A stretch of DNA of 64,000 bases from Desulfarculus sp. (GTDB lineage Bacteria > Desulfobacterota > Desulfarculia > Desulfarculales > Desulfarculaceae), in NCBI GenBank assembly GCA_016218705.1, contig JACRDC010000058.1:62001-126000 (forward strand), written 5' to 3'. Positions 34,571 through 41,850 of the stretch are shown piece by piece (position 1 is the first letter of the stretch; every line of letters starts with the position of its first letter). The notes beneath the pieces are model-generated. The model searched no databases and had not been told where the DNA came from. It saw only the letters and a list, made by a program, of their open reading frames with translations. The position numbers and the translations under genes were made by a program.

Positions 34571-34729
34571 GCAATCAAGGCCATCCATGGCTTTGATTGC
34601 TGATCGGCCGGGCAAAAGCGTGGTTTTGCCCGGCCTCCCGGGCGCTTACGCGCCCGGCGGGCCGTCCATGGCCCGCATGCCAAGTTGCGATCAAACTATT
34701 CGTTTGATCGCAAGTTGGTATGAAGCCGC
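34571..34729 (+). repeat. multi-hairpin intergenic repeat, copy B
   Basis: This begins about 10 bases after the helicase stop. Stem 1 GCAATCAA/TTGATTGC encloses the same loop region as copy A. Stems 2 and 3 are nearly identical to copy A. A TCCATGGCCCGCAT motif comes next. Stem 4 is a longer hairpin (TTGCGATCAAAC/GTTTGATCGCAA) flanked by CCAA and TTGG. Stem 1 differs from copy A on both arms so as to keep pairing. It lies between convergent genes. Confidence 0.8.
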
Positions 34730-34786
34730 GTCCCGTCAATCGTGCAAGCCAAGTTGCTTTAGGTAAGACTAGGCCCCGCCAGACGC

Positions 34787-36091
34787 CTAGCCCCGGGCGG
34801 GCAGGGGGTTCAGATCAAAGGGCTGGTGGGCCTGGCGCAGGCTGGTCTGGGAGCCGTCGCCCAGGTCGTCCAGGCCGCTGATCTCGCGGCGGGCGGTGGT
34901 GTTGCCCGCCGTGCGGTAGTAGAGGTAGAGCCGGCCGTCCTGGATGGACAGCTCCGGCCCGTCGTAGCCAAAGCCCTGCTGGGGGTTCTCCACCAGGGGA
35001 CCGCCGGCCAGCTTCTGCCAGCCGCCGTCGGGCCGGGTGGAGCGGGCCAGGTTGGTGCCCCACTGGGCCTGGCCGAAGTCAGGGTTGGCCGTGCAGACCT
35101 CGTAGGCCATGTAGTAGTAGGGACCCACCTTGACCACGTTGCTGCGGGCGCCCACGGTGCCCGACTCCAGGCCCTGGCTGTCCACGTCCAGAAGGGCGCC
35201 CTTTTGCACAGTCAGGTTCTGGAGGTCGGCCCCCCGGGCGTAGCCCATGCGCACCCGGCCGTCCTTGGCCAGGGTGTGGAAGTAGACGTTCCACACCCCG
35301 TTCTCCTTGAACATGGTGGGGGTGCCCACGTCCACGGCGCTGATGTCGCCGGCCTGGCCGGGCTTGATGACCGGCCCTTGCTTCTCCCAGTTGCGGCCGT
35401 CGTCGCTGGTGGCCAGGCACACGGTGTTCAGGTCTTCCTGGTCGGCGGTGGCCTCGTAGAGCATGTACCACTTGCCGGTGTCGCTGTCATACTGCACGGC
35501 CGGGAAGCTGGCCTCGCGGGCGTCAATGCCCTGGCCGCCCTTGGTGAGCACCTTGCCCTGGTAGTTCCAGTTGGTCCCGTCGCTACTGGTGGCCAGGCCC
35601 ACGTCGTTAAGCGAGCCCTGCGAATGGTCTATGAAGTAGGCGTAATAGGTGCCGTCCTTCTCGATGATGTGCGGGAAGTGGAACTGGAAGATGCCGCCGC
35701 CCACGGTCTGGGCCGGCGACAGGCTCACCTCCTGATTGAAGTAGCCGCCGCCATAGGTGCTGATGGCCTCTGGCAGGCCGCTGGCCTCGATCACGTCCTC
35801 CTGGCCGGCCTCAGGGCGATAGGCCCCGGGCCAGTCCAGGGCCTTGAACTGGCCGCTGTGCTCCGGGGCCATGGCCACCGGCGCGCTGAAGGGGCTCACC
35901 AATGACCGGGACGGCAGGGGATTGTACTGGCCGCTGGAGGCCGCCTGGGCCTGGATGCCCGCGCTGCTGTTGGCCCCCAGGGCGGCGCTGAGATAGGACG
36001 CGAAGCCGCCGCCGCCAGCCTTGACACTGCTGGAGGAGGAGGTGGTCTGGGCCGGGGCCTGGGCCAATATGCCGTAAACCGATTGGGTCAT
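34787..36091 (-). CDS. five-bladed beta-propeller protein of the glycoside hydrolase 43/32 fold type
   Basis: A 434-residue protein. Residues 1-75 are low-complexity Ser/Ala/Gly/Gln without a Sec signal or lipobox. From about 80 there are five related blades with the pattern DGxYYxYF...LATSSDGxNW, for example HIIEKDGTYYAYFIDHS, YDSDTGKWYMLYEAT, KENGVWNVYFHTLA, VVKVGPYYYMAYEV and QDGRLYLYYRTAG. This is the fold of GH43/GH32/GH130-type enzymes that act on plant or microbial glycans. Acidic residues are present in several blades, but I cannot assign the catalytic set. A strong sigma-54-type promoter lies just upstream. The N-terminus resembles that of proteins exported by flagellar or type I systems more than Sec substrates (inference). 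The gene is monocistronic and converges on the helicase gene. Confidence 0.7.
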   Translation of the reverse strand: MTQSVYGILAQAPAQTTSSSSSVKAGGGGFASYLSAALGANSSAGIQAQAASSGQYNPLPSRSLVSPFSAPVAMAPEHSGQFKALDWPGAYRPEAGQEDVIEASGLPEAISTYGGGYFNQEVSLSPAQTVGGGIFQFHFPHIIEKDGTYYAYFIDHSQGSLNDVGLATSSDGTNWNYQGKVLTKGGQGIDAREASFPAVQYDSDTGKWYMLYEATADQEDLNTVCLATSDDGRNWEKQGPVIKPGQAGDISAVDVGTPTMFKENGVWNVYFHTLAKDGRVRMGYARGADLQNLTVQKGALLDVDSQGLESGTVGARSNVVKVGPYYYMAYEVCTANPDFGQAQWGTNLARSTRPDGGWQKLAGGPLVENPQQGFGYDGPELSIQDGRLYLYYRTAGNTTARREISGLDDLGDGSQTSLRQAHQPFDLNPLPARG

Positions 36092-36126
36092 CTGCCTTCC
36101 ATGGCTACCTGTCCGGCCATTGTTTT

Positions 36127-36142
36127 TGCAAAAAAACTGCCA
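36127..36142 (-). promoter_or_regulatory. sigma-54 (RpoN)-type promoter of the beta-propeller gene
   Basis: On the minus strand the sequence is TGGCAGTTTTTTTGCA. It has GG and GC exactly 10 bases apart, TGGCA at -24 and TTGCA at -12. Transcription would start near 36117, 26 bases before the ATG, with GGAAGG near the start codon. Confidence 0.65.
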
Positions 36143-36354
36143 AACGTCCGCCTGGCGGGCACGCGCTGCCTTTTACCTTGGATTAAGCCATGTTATCCCC
36201 GGGGCTTCCCCAAGGCCGCTCTGGCGCGGGCTAGGAAATAAATGCCTCTTGGGGAGCTGGCGGACCTCCAACGGGAGCCGCCAGCGCTGGCAGACGCCAC
36301 AGCGCCACACGACCCGTATATGCCGGTCCGGGCTCCGGGCCGGGCCGATTGTTT

Positions 36355-36383
36355 TTGAAGCCCCGTGGGGCTGATGGTAGTAT
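36355..36383 (+). promoter_or_regulatory. candidate promoter of the DUF4214-methyltransferase gene
   Basis: TTGAAG (36355-36360), a 17-base spacer and TAGTAT (36378-36383) place transcription near 36390, 40 bases before the ATG. Confidence 0.5.
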
Positions 36384-36430
36384 GTGCCCCAACCATGGCC
36401 TGCCCCCCTGTCAAGAACCTTGGAAGGCGC

Positions 36431-37528
36431 ATGCTCAAAGACCTCGCCAAAAGGGCCTTGGGCCTGGGTAGCAAGCCCTCGCGGCTCTTCACCGACTTCG
36501 CCAGCGACCAGGAATTCGTGGAGGCCCTCTACCGTGTCATCCTCAACCGTAAGTCCGACCCCAGCGGCCTGGCCCACCATGTCGAGCGCCTGGGTAAGGG
36601 CGAGGTGGCCCGCCACGAACTCCTGCGCGACTTCATCCGTTCAGAGGAGTGCCGCCACAACTGCGCGGTCAAGTACGAGCCCCACGAGGTGCTCCTGGAC
36701 TACCAGCCCGTGCTGGACCCCGCGCCCTTCGCCCCCCACGTGCGGGACAAGCCCCTGGAGGGCGCCCAGCTCTGCGAGCTGGTCAACCCCCGCAAGTGGC
36801 TGGACCAGGGCTGGTACGACACCCTCAAGGACATGCAGGCCCTGAGCCTGCGCCTGGACGACATCCACCGCAAGCACTACGAGTACGTGCAGACAGCCTA
36901 TGGCCTGCGCCTGTTGGGCGCGCTGCACCCCGGGGCCTCGGTGCTGGGGGTGGGCGCCGGCCACGAGCGCATCCTGTATTGGCTGGCCAACAACGCCGCC
37001 CGCGTGGTGGGCACCGACCTCTACGAGGGCAACTGGGCCTCGGACAACGCCCAGGAGGGCGACCCGGACGTCATAGAGAACCCGGCCAAGTACGCGCCCT
37101 TCCCCTACCGCCAGGAGGCGCTCAGCTTCCAGCGCATGGACGGCCGCAAGTTGGAGTTCGACGGCCACTCCTTTGACGTGGTCTACTCGCTCTCCTCCAT
37201 CGAGCACTTTGGCGGGCACGAAGGCTCGGCCCAATCCATGGCCGAGATCGGCCGCGTCTTGAAGAAGGGCGGGGTGGCGGCCATCGCCACGGAGTTGATC
37301 CTCAACGACGCCAGCGATGACGAGTTCTTCAGCCTGGCCGACCTGGTGAAGTACGTGGTGGCGCCCTCGGGGCTCAAGCTGGTGCAGATGCCCGTGCTGG
37401 AGCTGCCCCGGGCCGTGCTGGAGCGGCCGCTGAACCTGCCCCAGGAGCGTTACTACCGCCCCCACCTGGTGCTGAGCGAGCGGGGGCTGGTGTATACCAG
37501 CGTGATGCTGTTCTTGGTGAAAGAGTGA
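36431..37528 (+). CDS. DUF4214 domain fused to a SAM-dependent methyltransferase
   Basis: A 365-residue protein. Residues about 22-72 match the DUF4214 pattern (FVEALYRVILNRKSDPSGL, then RHELLRDFIRSEEC). This short helical domain is found in exported enzymes and in glycan-modifying proteins. From about 175 comes a class I methyltransferase-like fold: LHPGASVLGVGAGHERIL as motif I (with GVGAG in place of the usual GCGxG), VVGTDLYEG as the acidic loop, VVYSLSSIEHFGG and LKKGGVAAIATELI. In between lie DIHRKHYEYVQTAYGL and neighbouring helices. The combination suggests modification of a surface glycan or its carrier, but the target is unknown. The ATG at 36431 has GGAAGG just upstream. Confidence 0.75.
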   Translation: MLKDLAKRALGLGSKPSRLFTDFASDQEFVEALYRVILNRKSDPSGLAHHVERLGKGEVARHELLRDFIRSEECRHNCAVKYEPHEVLLDYQPVLDPAPFAPHVRDKPLEGAQLCELVNPRKWLDQGWYDTLKDMQALSLRLDDIHRKHYEYVQTAYGLRLLGALHPGASVLGVGAGHERILYWLANNAARVVGTDLYEGNWASDNAQEGDPDVIENPAKYAPFPYRQEALSFQRMDGRKLEFDGHSFDVVYSLSSIEHFGGHEGSAQSMAEIGRVLKKGGVAAIATELILNDASDDEFFSLADLVKYVVAPSGLKLVQMPVLELPRAVLERPLNLPQERYYRPHLVLSERGLVYTSVMLFLVKE

Positions 37529-37611
37529 GGGGGAGGGATAAAGCCGGGGGGAGGAAGAATCTAGGGAATGAAAAAAGGCCTGGCCTGACACGCTAGGTTG
37601 TATTGGTTTTC

Positions 37612-37642
37612 GTAGGGGCGGGGGTCGAGTGCCTCGACTCCC
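37612..37642 (+). repeat. partial copy of the GTAGGGGCGGGG repeat with its own hairpin
   Basis: The first 12 bases match the repeat seen at 31672-31700. The rest is replaced by a different palindrome (GGGGTCGAG tgc CTCGACTCC). Confidence 0.55.
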
Positions 37643-37708
37643 AATGCGGGTCGGGAGAGGCTTTACAGTAGCCAACCCCGTTTGCTCCCGTAGCGGCCCT
37701 GCTGGGCA

Positions 37709-37737
37709 TACAAGGGGCGGGGTTTATCCCCGCCCGT
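37709..37737 (+). repeat. copy of the 29-base palindromic repeat
   Basis: The last 24 bases, GGGGCGGGGTTTATCCCC plus GCCCGT, are identical to the reverse complement of the left arm at 31614-31642. A T-rich stretch (TTTTATCC) follows. Confidence 0.75.
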
Positions 37738-37924
37738 GCATTTTATCCTCGGGTGGTCTGGACAACAACTGGCCGCCGTCCGGGTGCCGAAGGCACGAAG
37801 GGTGTCTTGCCTGGCCTGCCGTGAGATCAATGGGTAATCTTCAACCCGCCCTTTTCCAATAGCGCATCGCCCCAACCCGCCCTGGAAGCAGGCCTTGCCT
37901 CGGGTCTCCCACAAGAGAGATTGG

Positions 37925-37972
37925 GTGGATTGCCGCGTCGCATCCCTCCCGGGATGCTCCTCGCAATGACAC
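37925..37972 (-). repeat. GTCATTGCGAGG-type intergenic palindrome
   Basis: Read on the minus strand this begins GTCATTGCGAGGAGC and ends GACGCGGCAATC, with an inner GCATCCC/GGGATGC hairpin. From memory this is a repeat class widespread in bacterial genomes; its function is unknown. Confidence 0.7.
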
Positions 37973-38053
37973 TTATTTCCCAGTAGTTGCCAAAGGCTAG
38001 CTTTCATCCCGGCGTGGAGGCGCCCAGCCCCTCCCCCGGCCTTGCCCACCCCC

Positions 38054-38200
38054 CTAGTACGGTATGTTCCACTCCATCTCGTGCCTTCTGCCCTCGAAGT
38101 CCTGGTAGTCGGCCTTTTGCTGATCGGTGTAGGTGACGCAGCCGGCCAGGAACATGCCTAGGCCCAGCAGGATCAGCAGCAAGGCGCCCATGGTCTTCAT
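38054..38200 (-). CDS. 48-residue lipoprotein
   Basis: A very short envelope protein. Residues 1-21 form a lipoprotein signal (MKTMGALLLILLGLGMFLAGC) with Cys21 as lipidation site. The mature 28 residues are polar and end EMEWNIPY. GAGG lies 6 bases before the ATG. The frame is open much further upstream, but that part overlaps the Yip1 gene out of phase. The size recalls small lipoproteins such as entericidins, but the sequence is not one I recognise. It follows the zinc-ribbon/Yip1 gene by 50 bases and is probably co-transcribed. Confidence 0.7.
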   Translation of the reverse strand: MKTMGALLLILLGLGMFLAGCVTYTDQQKADYQDFEGRRHEMEWNIPY

Positions 38201-38250
38201 CTTGGTCCTCCAGGCCGTTGGCATTGTGTAGTCTTCATCTTGGGGGCGGC

Positions 38251-39066
38251 CTATAACCCCAGCCCTCCGGCCTTGCCCAATTCCCCCACCAGGGCCATGA
38301 GCGCCGTCAGGCCCAGCAGGGTCACGGCCAGCAGGGCCAACAGCAGCACCAGCAGGGCCGGCAGCAGGATGGCCATGAAGGCCCGGCCCTTGCCGATGCC
38401 GTGGGCCGCGGCCAATCCGGCGGTGAGGATCACCAGGTTCCAAACTATCACCGCCGCCGTGCCCACGGCGGGCAAGAGCGCCAGCACGCCGGCGGCCTCG
38501 CCATAGGCGTTGACCCGGAAGGTGGCCTTGAAGCCGTTCTTGGCCCCGCCCAGGATGAAGAGCATGGCGTGCAGCACCCCGGCCTTGATGAACAGCCCGG
38601 CCAGGGTAATCAGCGGCGCCAGGAACAAGAGCCACAAGGCCCCCCGCGAGGAGAGCGTGGATTCGCCCAGCACCAGGCCCCACAGCAGGGTCAGCGCGCT
38701 GGAAAGGGTGCCCAGCACCAGGCCGTAGCCCAGGGGCCAGCTAAGCCCAGGCCGGCCCGGTCCGGCCAGGGTTTTGCCGGGGTGGCCCATCACCTGCCAG
38801 GTGCTGCGCCACAGGCGTTTGAGCAGGCCTTCATCGCCCTCCCAGGCCGGCCCCTGCTCGGCGGTGGGGGGCGGAGGTGGCGGCTCGGGCCGGCCCAGCA
38901 GCGAGGCCAGGCCATCGCCACCGGGCAGGGGCGGCGGCGGGGGGCCAAGGGCCGGGCGATCCTGTTCCTGGCCGCAGACCGGGCAGAGCACGGTATTGGG
39001 CAGGCCGCCCGGGGCCGCCGTGGCCGGGTCCACCTCGGCCCCGCAATAGGGACAGAAGCCGGCCAT
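38251..39066 (-). CDS. zinc-ribbon plus Yip1-domain membrane protein
   Basis: A 271-residue protein. The N-terminal zinc ribbon has CPYC (Cys5, Cys8) and CPVC (Cys28, Cys31). A Pro-rich linker (about 38-75) leads to a membrane domain with about five hydrophobic helices. The pattern WQVMGHPGKTLAGPGRPGLSWPLGYGLVLG and the Phe-Arg-Val-x-Ala-Tyr element near 180 are typical of bacterial Yip1-domain proteins. The role of Yip1 proteins in bacteria is not established. The start codon overlaps the stop of the upstream Cys-rich mini-protein (TGATG), so the two are translationally coupled. Much of the longer open frame upstream is an artefact of the opposite-strand repeat gene. Confidence 0.78.
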   Translation of the reverse strand: MAGFCPYCGAEVDPATAAPGGLPNTVLCPVCGQEQDRPALGPPPPPLPGGDGLASLLGRPEPPPPPPTAEQGPAWEGDEGLLKRLWRSTWQVMGHPGKTLAGPGRPGLSWPLGYGLVLGTLSSALTLLWGLVLGESTLSSRGALWLLFLAPLITLAGLFIKAGVLHAMLFILGGAKNGFKATFRVNAYGEAAGVLALLPAVGTAAVIVWNLVILTAGLAAAHGIGKGRAFMAILLPALLVLLLALLAVTLLGLTALMALVGELGKAGGLGL

Positions 39067-39341
39067 CAGCGGCGGTCCTTCTTGGCCTCGGACTTGAGCC
39101 GCGACCAGCGGTTCAAAAAGCCGGCCACCCCGCCCAGCACGGCGCTGTCGCGGCTGGCCCGGTCCTCGGCCAGGGTGCGCTGGCCCTGGCCCGAGGCGGC
39201 GGTGCGCAGGCACTCCACGCGCTCGCCGCAGTTCCAGCACTGCTCCTGCACCTCGCGCATGCCCTGCCTGCTGCGGGGGAAGACCTTCTCCAGGACGCCG
39301 AAGCACTCCGGGCGCGGAGTTTCGCTTTCTTGCTCGTTCAA
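39066..39341 (-). CDS. 91-residue Cys-rich protein coupled to the Yip1 gene
   Basis: A small cytoplasmic protein beginning at TTG (39341) with a perfect GGAGG 6 bases upstream; this start is preferred to earlier in-frame ones that lack a ribosome site. Four cysteines, Cys13 in PECFG, then Cys35, Cys38 and Cys44 in QCWNCGERVEC, are arranged as a likely zinc or iron-sulfur site. The C-terminus is basic (RLKSEAKKDRR). The stop codon shares one base with the next start (TGATG). I recall short proteins with this PECFG...C-x2-C-x5-C layout in deltaproteobacteria but know no function. Confidence 0.62.
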   Translation of the reverse strand: MNEQESETPRPECFGVLEKVFPRSRQGMREVQEQCWNCGERVECLRTAASGQGQRTLAEDRASRDSAVLGGVAGFLNRWSRLKSEAKKDRR

Positions 39342-39600
39342 GGACGGCCTCCAGGCGGCGGCGGGGTGGTATGGCTCGGCCGCTGGGTGCAGCATAATGG
39401 CTGGGCCGGGGCGGGTCAAGGCCGCTGGTGAATCCAGCCGCCAGACGCCTGTGACTGGTGGTGACATTTCCTTGAAACAACCCTCGACTTAAGTCATACT
39501 GAAAATAGGTCATTGCTTGGCTGAATTGTCTTTCTTTCTGGCTATAGGTTGCGTCAAAAGGTTTTTCTGGCGCATGACCCACTGCCCAAAGGAGCGAGAC

Positions 39601-41007
39601 ATGGCTGCCCGCATGATCGTGGCCCTTTTGGCGGCGTCGGCCTGGCTGCTGGGCGCTACCTTGGCCCAGGCGGCGGAGCAGAAAAAGACCCCACCCAAGA
39701 CCACCAGCGGCAAACCCTGGGGCGGCACGCCGCCGCCCAATCCGGCCCAGCACAAATCCGGCCAGCCCTACGCCAGGCCCAAGGGCAACGTCAGCACCAG
39801 CAACCAGGTTTTGGATTATAAGGGCGGCAAGACCAGCCGGCCGGCCAGCACCCCCGCCAAGCCGGCCATTACCTCCAAGCCCACCAGCGGCGCCAAGCCC
39901 GCCGCCAGCAAGCCCGTGCCCAGCACCATCAGGACCTCCACCGGCAGCGGTTGGGGATCCTCCACCGCCAAGCCAGGTGGCCAGCCGGCCAAGAGCGGTT
40001 TCAGCCCCAAGGCTGCCGAGGCGGCCAGGAAGATCGGCGCCAAGAGCAGCACCAGCTCCCAGGCAGCCCCCAAGGCCGGCGATGCGGCCAAGAAACTCGG
40101 AGCCAAGGAACTGGGCGGCCAGAAGAGCGGCGGGGCCAAGTTCGGCGAGGCGGCCAAGAAGTTCGGGTCCAAGGAGATGGGCGGCCACCAGGGCTCCCCT
40201 TCCCACGGCGCCAGGGGCGCCAGCGGCTCCAGCGGCCAGACCCACCGCGCCACGTCCGGACCCTCCAGCACCCACCAGAGCACCTCTGGCCAGCAGGGCC
40301 AAAAGCCCGCCAGCGGCCATGGCGGCGCCGCCACCTGGGGCGGCGCCACCACCCACAAGGACGCCACCCCCCAGCGTGGACTGGGCGGGGCGGCCCACAA
40401 GGCGACGACCACCTCACCGGGCAGCCAGGGCGCGGGGACCAAGGGCTTCTCGGACGCCGCCAGGAAGGTCGGCGCCAAGGCCGGCGCGGGGACGCCCTCC
40501 CAACCGTCCCGCGAATCGGGCGTCACCAAGGCGGTCTTGGACAAGCGGGAGGCTGATCTGGAGCAAAAGATCAGGGAGAAGAAGCACCAGGTGGACGCCG
40601 ACGAGCAGAACATCAAGGACGCCCAAAAACAAAAGAAGGATGTGAATCAAAATTACAGGGAGAACGTGCAGGGCATCATCAGCGGCCGGGGCGAGCAGAT
40701 GTCGGGCCAGGAGGCCGACGATAAGACCTACAAGTTCAAGGGCCAAGACCGCGGCGCCGCCCCAATGAAGGCCGTGGGCACCGAGATGTGGCAGAGCCAG
40801 CAGGAGCGCGACGCCAATATCAAGGGCATCAATGAGTTCGAGCAGAGGATGAAGGACAAGCGCGACGCCGACAAGGCCGACCTGGAGCGCTACCAGCGCG
40901 ACCTGGAGAAGCTGCGCAAGCAGCGCACGCCCCCGGTCCAGGCCAGCCCGCCGCCCAGTACACCACCGCGGCCCCAGCAGCCCGCGCCACCCAAGCCCTA
41001 TATTTGA
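39601..41007 (+). CDS. secreted low-complexity protein with KxGAK repeats and coiled-coil C-terminus
   Basis: A 468-residue protein with a Sec signal (cleavage after LAQA at 24). Residues 25-300 are rich in Ser, Thr, Gly, Ala, Lys and Pro and contain four copies of an 11-residue element of the form xxEAAKKxGAK: AAEAARKIGAK (138), AGDAAKKLGAK (159), FGEAAKKFGSK (181) and FSDAARKVGAK (283). Residues about 305-350 and 395-445 are highly charged with heptad spacing (KADLERYQRDLEKLRKQ), so coiled coils are likely. The tail is Pro-rich. The composition suggests an extended surface or matrix protein. AAAGGAG lies 7 bases before the ATG. A good terminator follows. I do not recognise a family. Confidence 0.68.
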   Translation: MAARMIVALLAASAWLLGATLAQAAEQKKTPPKTTSGKPWGGTPPPNPAQHKSGQPYARPKGNVSTSNQVLDYKGGKTSRPASTPAKPAITSKPTSGAKPAASKPVPSTIRTSTGSGWGSSTAKPGGQPAKSGFSPKAAEAARKIGAKSSTSSQAAPKAGDAAKKLGAKELGGQKSGGAKFGEAAKKFGSKEMGGHQGSPSHGARGASGSSGQTHRATSGPSSTHQSTSGQQGQKPASGHGGAATWGGATTHKDATPQRGLGGAAHKATTTSPGSQGAGTKGFSDAARKVGAKAGAGTPSQPSRESGVTKAVLDKREADLEQKIREKKHQVDADEQNIKDAQKQKKDVNQNYRENVQGIISGRGEQMSGQEADDKTYKFKGQDRGAAPMKAVGTEMWQSQQERDANIKGINEFEQRMKDKRDADKADLERYQRDLEKLRKQRTPPVQASPPPSTPPRPQQPAPPKPYI

Positions 41008-41010
41008 CCG

Positions 41011-41060
41011 CCGCGATCCCCCGCCCAGCGCCTCCGGCCAACCCGGGGGCGCGGCTTTTT
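41011..41060 (+). terminator. intrinsic terminator of the secreted repeat-protein gene
   Basis: CCGC (41011-41014) and CCCCCG (41018-41023) pair with CGGGGG (41044-41049) and GCGG (41051-41054), followed by C and TTTTT (41056-41060). Confidence 0.7.
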
Positions 41061-41080
41061 AGGCGCTCGGGGGCGGCCGG

Positions 41081-41677
41081 CTACTCCTCCCCGCTCTCGC
41101 CGTTGAAGACCTTGTAGGCCGCCAGCACCTGCTGGGCCACGGCCACCAGCTTCTGGTTGCTGTTGCGGCTGTGCTTCTGCAAGTGGCGCATGGCCTCGGC
41201 CTCGCTGTAGCCCTTGGCGGCCATGAGCACCCGCTTGGCCTTCTCGATGTAGTGGCGCTCCCCCATCTCGCGCCGCAACTGCTCGCGCTGGGCGGTCAGG
41301 TCCAGCAGGCGCTGGTGGGTGGCGCTGGCCACCTCCAGGGCCGCGGCCACCTCCACCGGCAGCTCGGGGTCGGCCACCAGGGCCAGGGCGCTGGTGGCGC
41401 GCAGGGTCTGGCGCACCAGGTCATCCACCTGGCCGCAGGCCACCACCACCCCCACCTCCTCTTGGGCCAGCACCCCGGCCAGGGCGTGTATTTCCTCCTG
41501 CCCATGGCTGTGCAGGTCCCAGAGCACGATCAGGGGCGCGCCGGGGCGCAGGGACTGTTGGATGGCCTCGAAACAATGCCAGCCCTGGGTTCCATACTCC
41601 TGGTTCAGGGCGGTCTCCAGCATGGCGCGAAAGGGTGAGTCCGGCTTTTGGATGAGCACGACAATGGGACTGGGCAT
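41081..41677 (-). CDS. ANTAR-domain protein with degenerate receiver-like domain
   Basis: A 198-residue regulator. Residues 1-110 resemble a receiver fold (IVVLIQKP, LIVLWDLHS with an Asp at 54), but the full phosphoacceptor set is not evident. A short coiled segment (about 112-132) joins it to an ANTAR domain (about 132-192; GERHYIEKAKRVLMAAKGYSEAEAMRHLQKHS). ANTAR proteins bind paired RNA hairpins to prevent transcription termination. The ATG at 41677 has AGGAGGT 5 bases upstream and is preferred over an earlier in-frame start. The gene diverges from the lytic transglycosylase gene; the 238-base region between them contains a long imperfect hairpin. Confidence 0.85.
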   Translation of the reverse strand: MPSPIVVLIQKPDSPFRAMLETALNQEYGTQGWHCFEAIQQSLRPGAPLIVLWDLHSHGQEEIHALAGVLAQEEVGVVVACGQVDDLVRQTLRATSALALVADPELPVEVAAALEVASATHQRLLDLTAQREQLRREMGERHYIEKAKRVLMAAKGYSEAEAMRHLQKHSRNSNQKLVAVAQQVLAAYKVFNGESGEE

Positions 41678-41798
41678 GGGGCACCTCCTGTTGGCGGAGG
41701 TGCCATGGCAATAAGCAATCCAGGAGAGACCATGCCACATTTAGCCATGTATTCATGCTGTTAACCTCATGGACCCGGGGACGGCCCCCTGTTTTTTC

Positions 41799-41850
41799 GG
41801 TAAGCCGGCCCAGGTGCTGCCGAAGCCATCGGCAGGACTCGGGCCTTGCC
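41799..41850. repeat. long imperfect hairpin in the ANTAR / transglycosylase intergenic region
   Basis: GGTAA (41799-41803), GGCCC (41807-41811) and CTGCCGA (41817-41823) pair with TCGGCAG (41829-41835), GGGCC (41841-41845) and TTGCC (41846-41850). There is a 3-base bulge and a partly paired 5x5 internal loop. No T-run follows on either strand. Confidence 0.6.

Larger units (their letters stand above)
36092..36430. other. intergenic region with sigma-54 element, hairpin and a forward promoter
   Basis: No gene is supported here. It holds the minus-strand sigma-54-type site (36127-36142), an A+T-richer patch (36120-36200) and a strong hairpin (GCTGGCGG 36256-36263 with CCGCCAGC 36278-36285, plus an inner CTCC/GGAG). 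The plus-strand promoter (36355-36383) for the DUF4214 gene overlaps a short AGCCCC/GGGGCT hairpin. Confidence 0.6.
37529..38053. other. repeat-rich intergenic region between convergent genes
   Basis: I see no credible gene in these 525 bases. They contain a half copy of the GTAGGGGCGGGG repeat followed by a GGGGTCGAG/CTCGACTCC hairpin (37612-37642), a fuller copy (37709-37737), and a GTCATTGCGAGG-type palindrome (37925-37972). The short open frames over these repeats are not protein-like. Confidence 0.7.

Noticed and set aside
34569-34766. A small protein encoded by repeat copy B, similar to a frame over copy A
   Set aside because: The two translations are similar, but most base differences change amino acids while preserving hairpin pairing, so the conservation is structural rather than coding.
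37663-38049. An open frame over the intergenic repeats on the minus strand
   Set aside because: It reads through the GTCATTGCGAGG-type and 29-base repeats. Such frames are commonly mis-called over repeats and show no protein features.
39067-40398. A long upstream extension of the Yip1 frame reaching to 40398
   Set aside because: The extra part is the antisense of the secreted repeat-protein gene and of the Cys mini-protein frame. The zinc ribbon begins exactly at the ATG at 39066, which overlaps the preceding stop.
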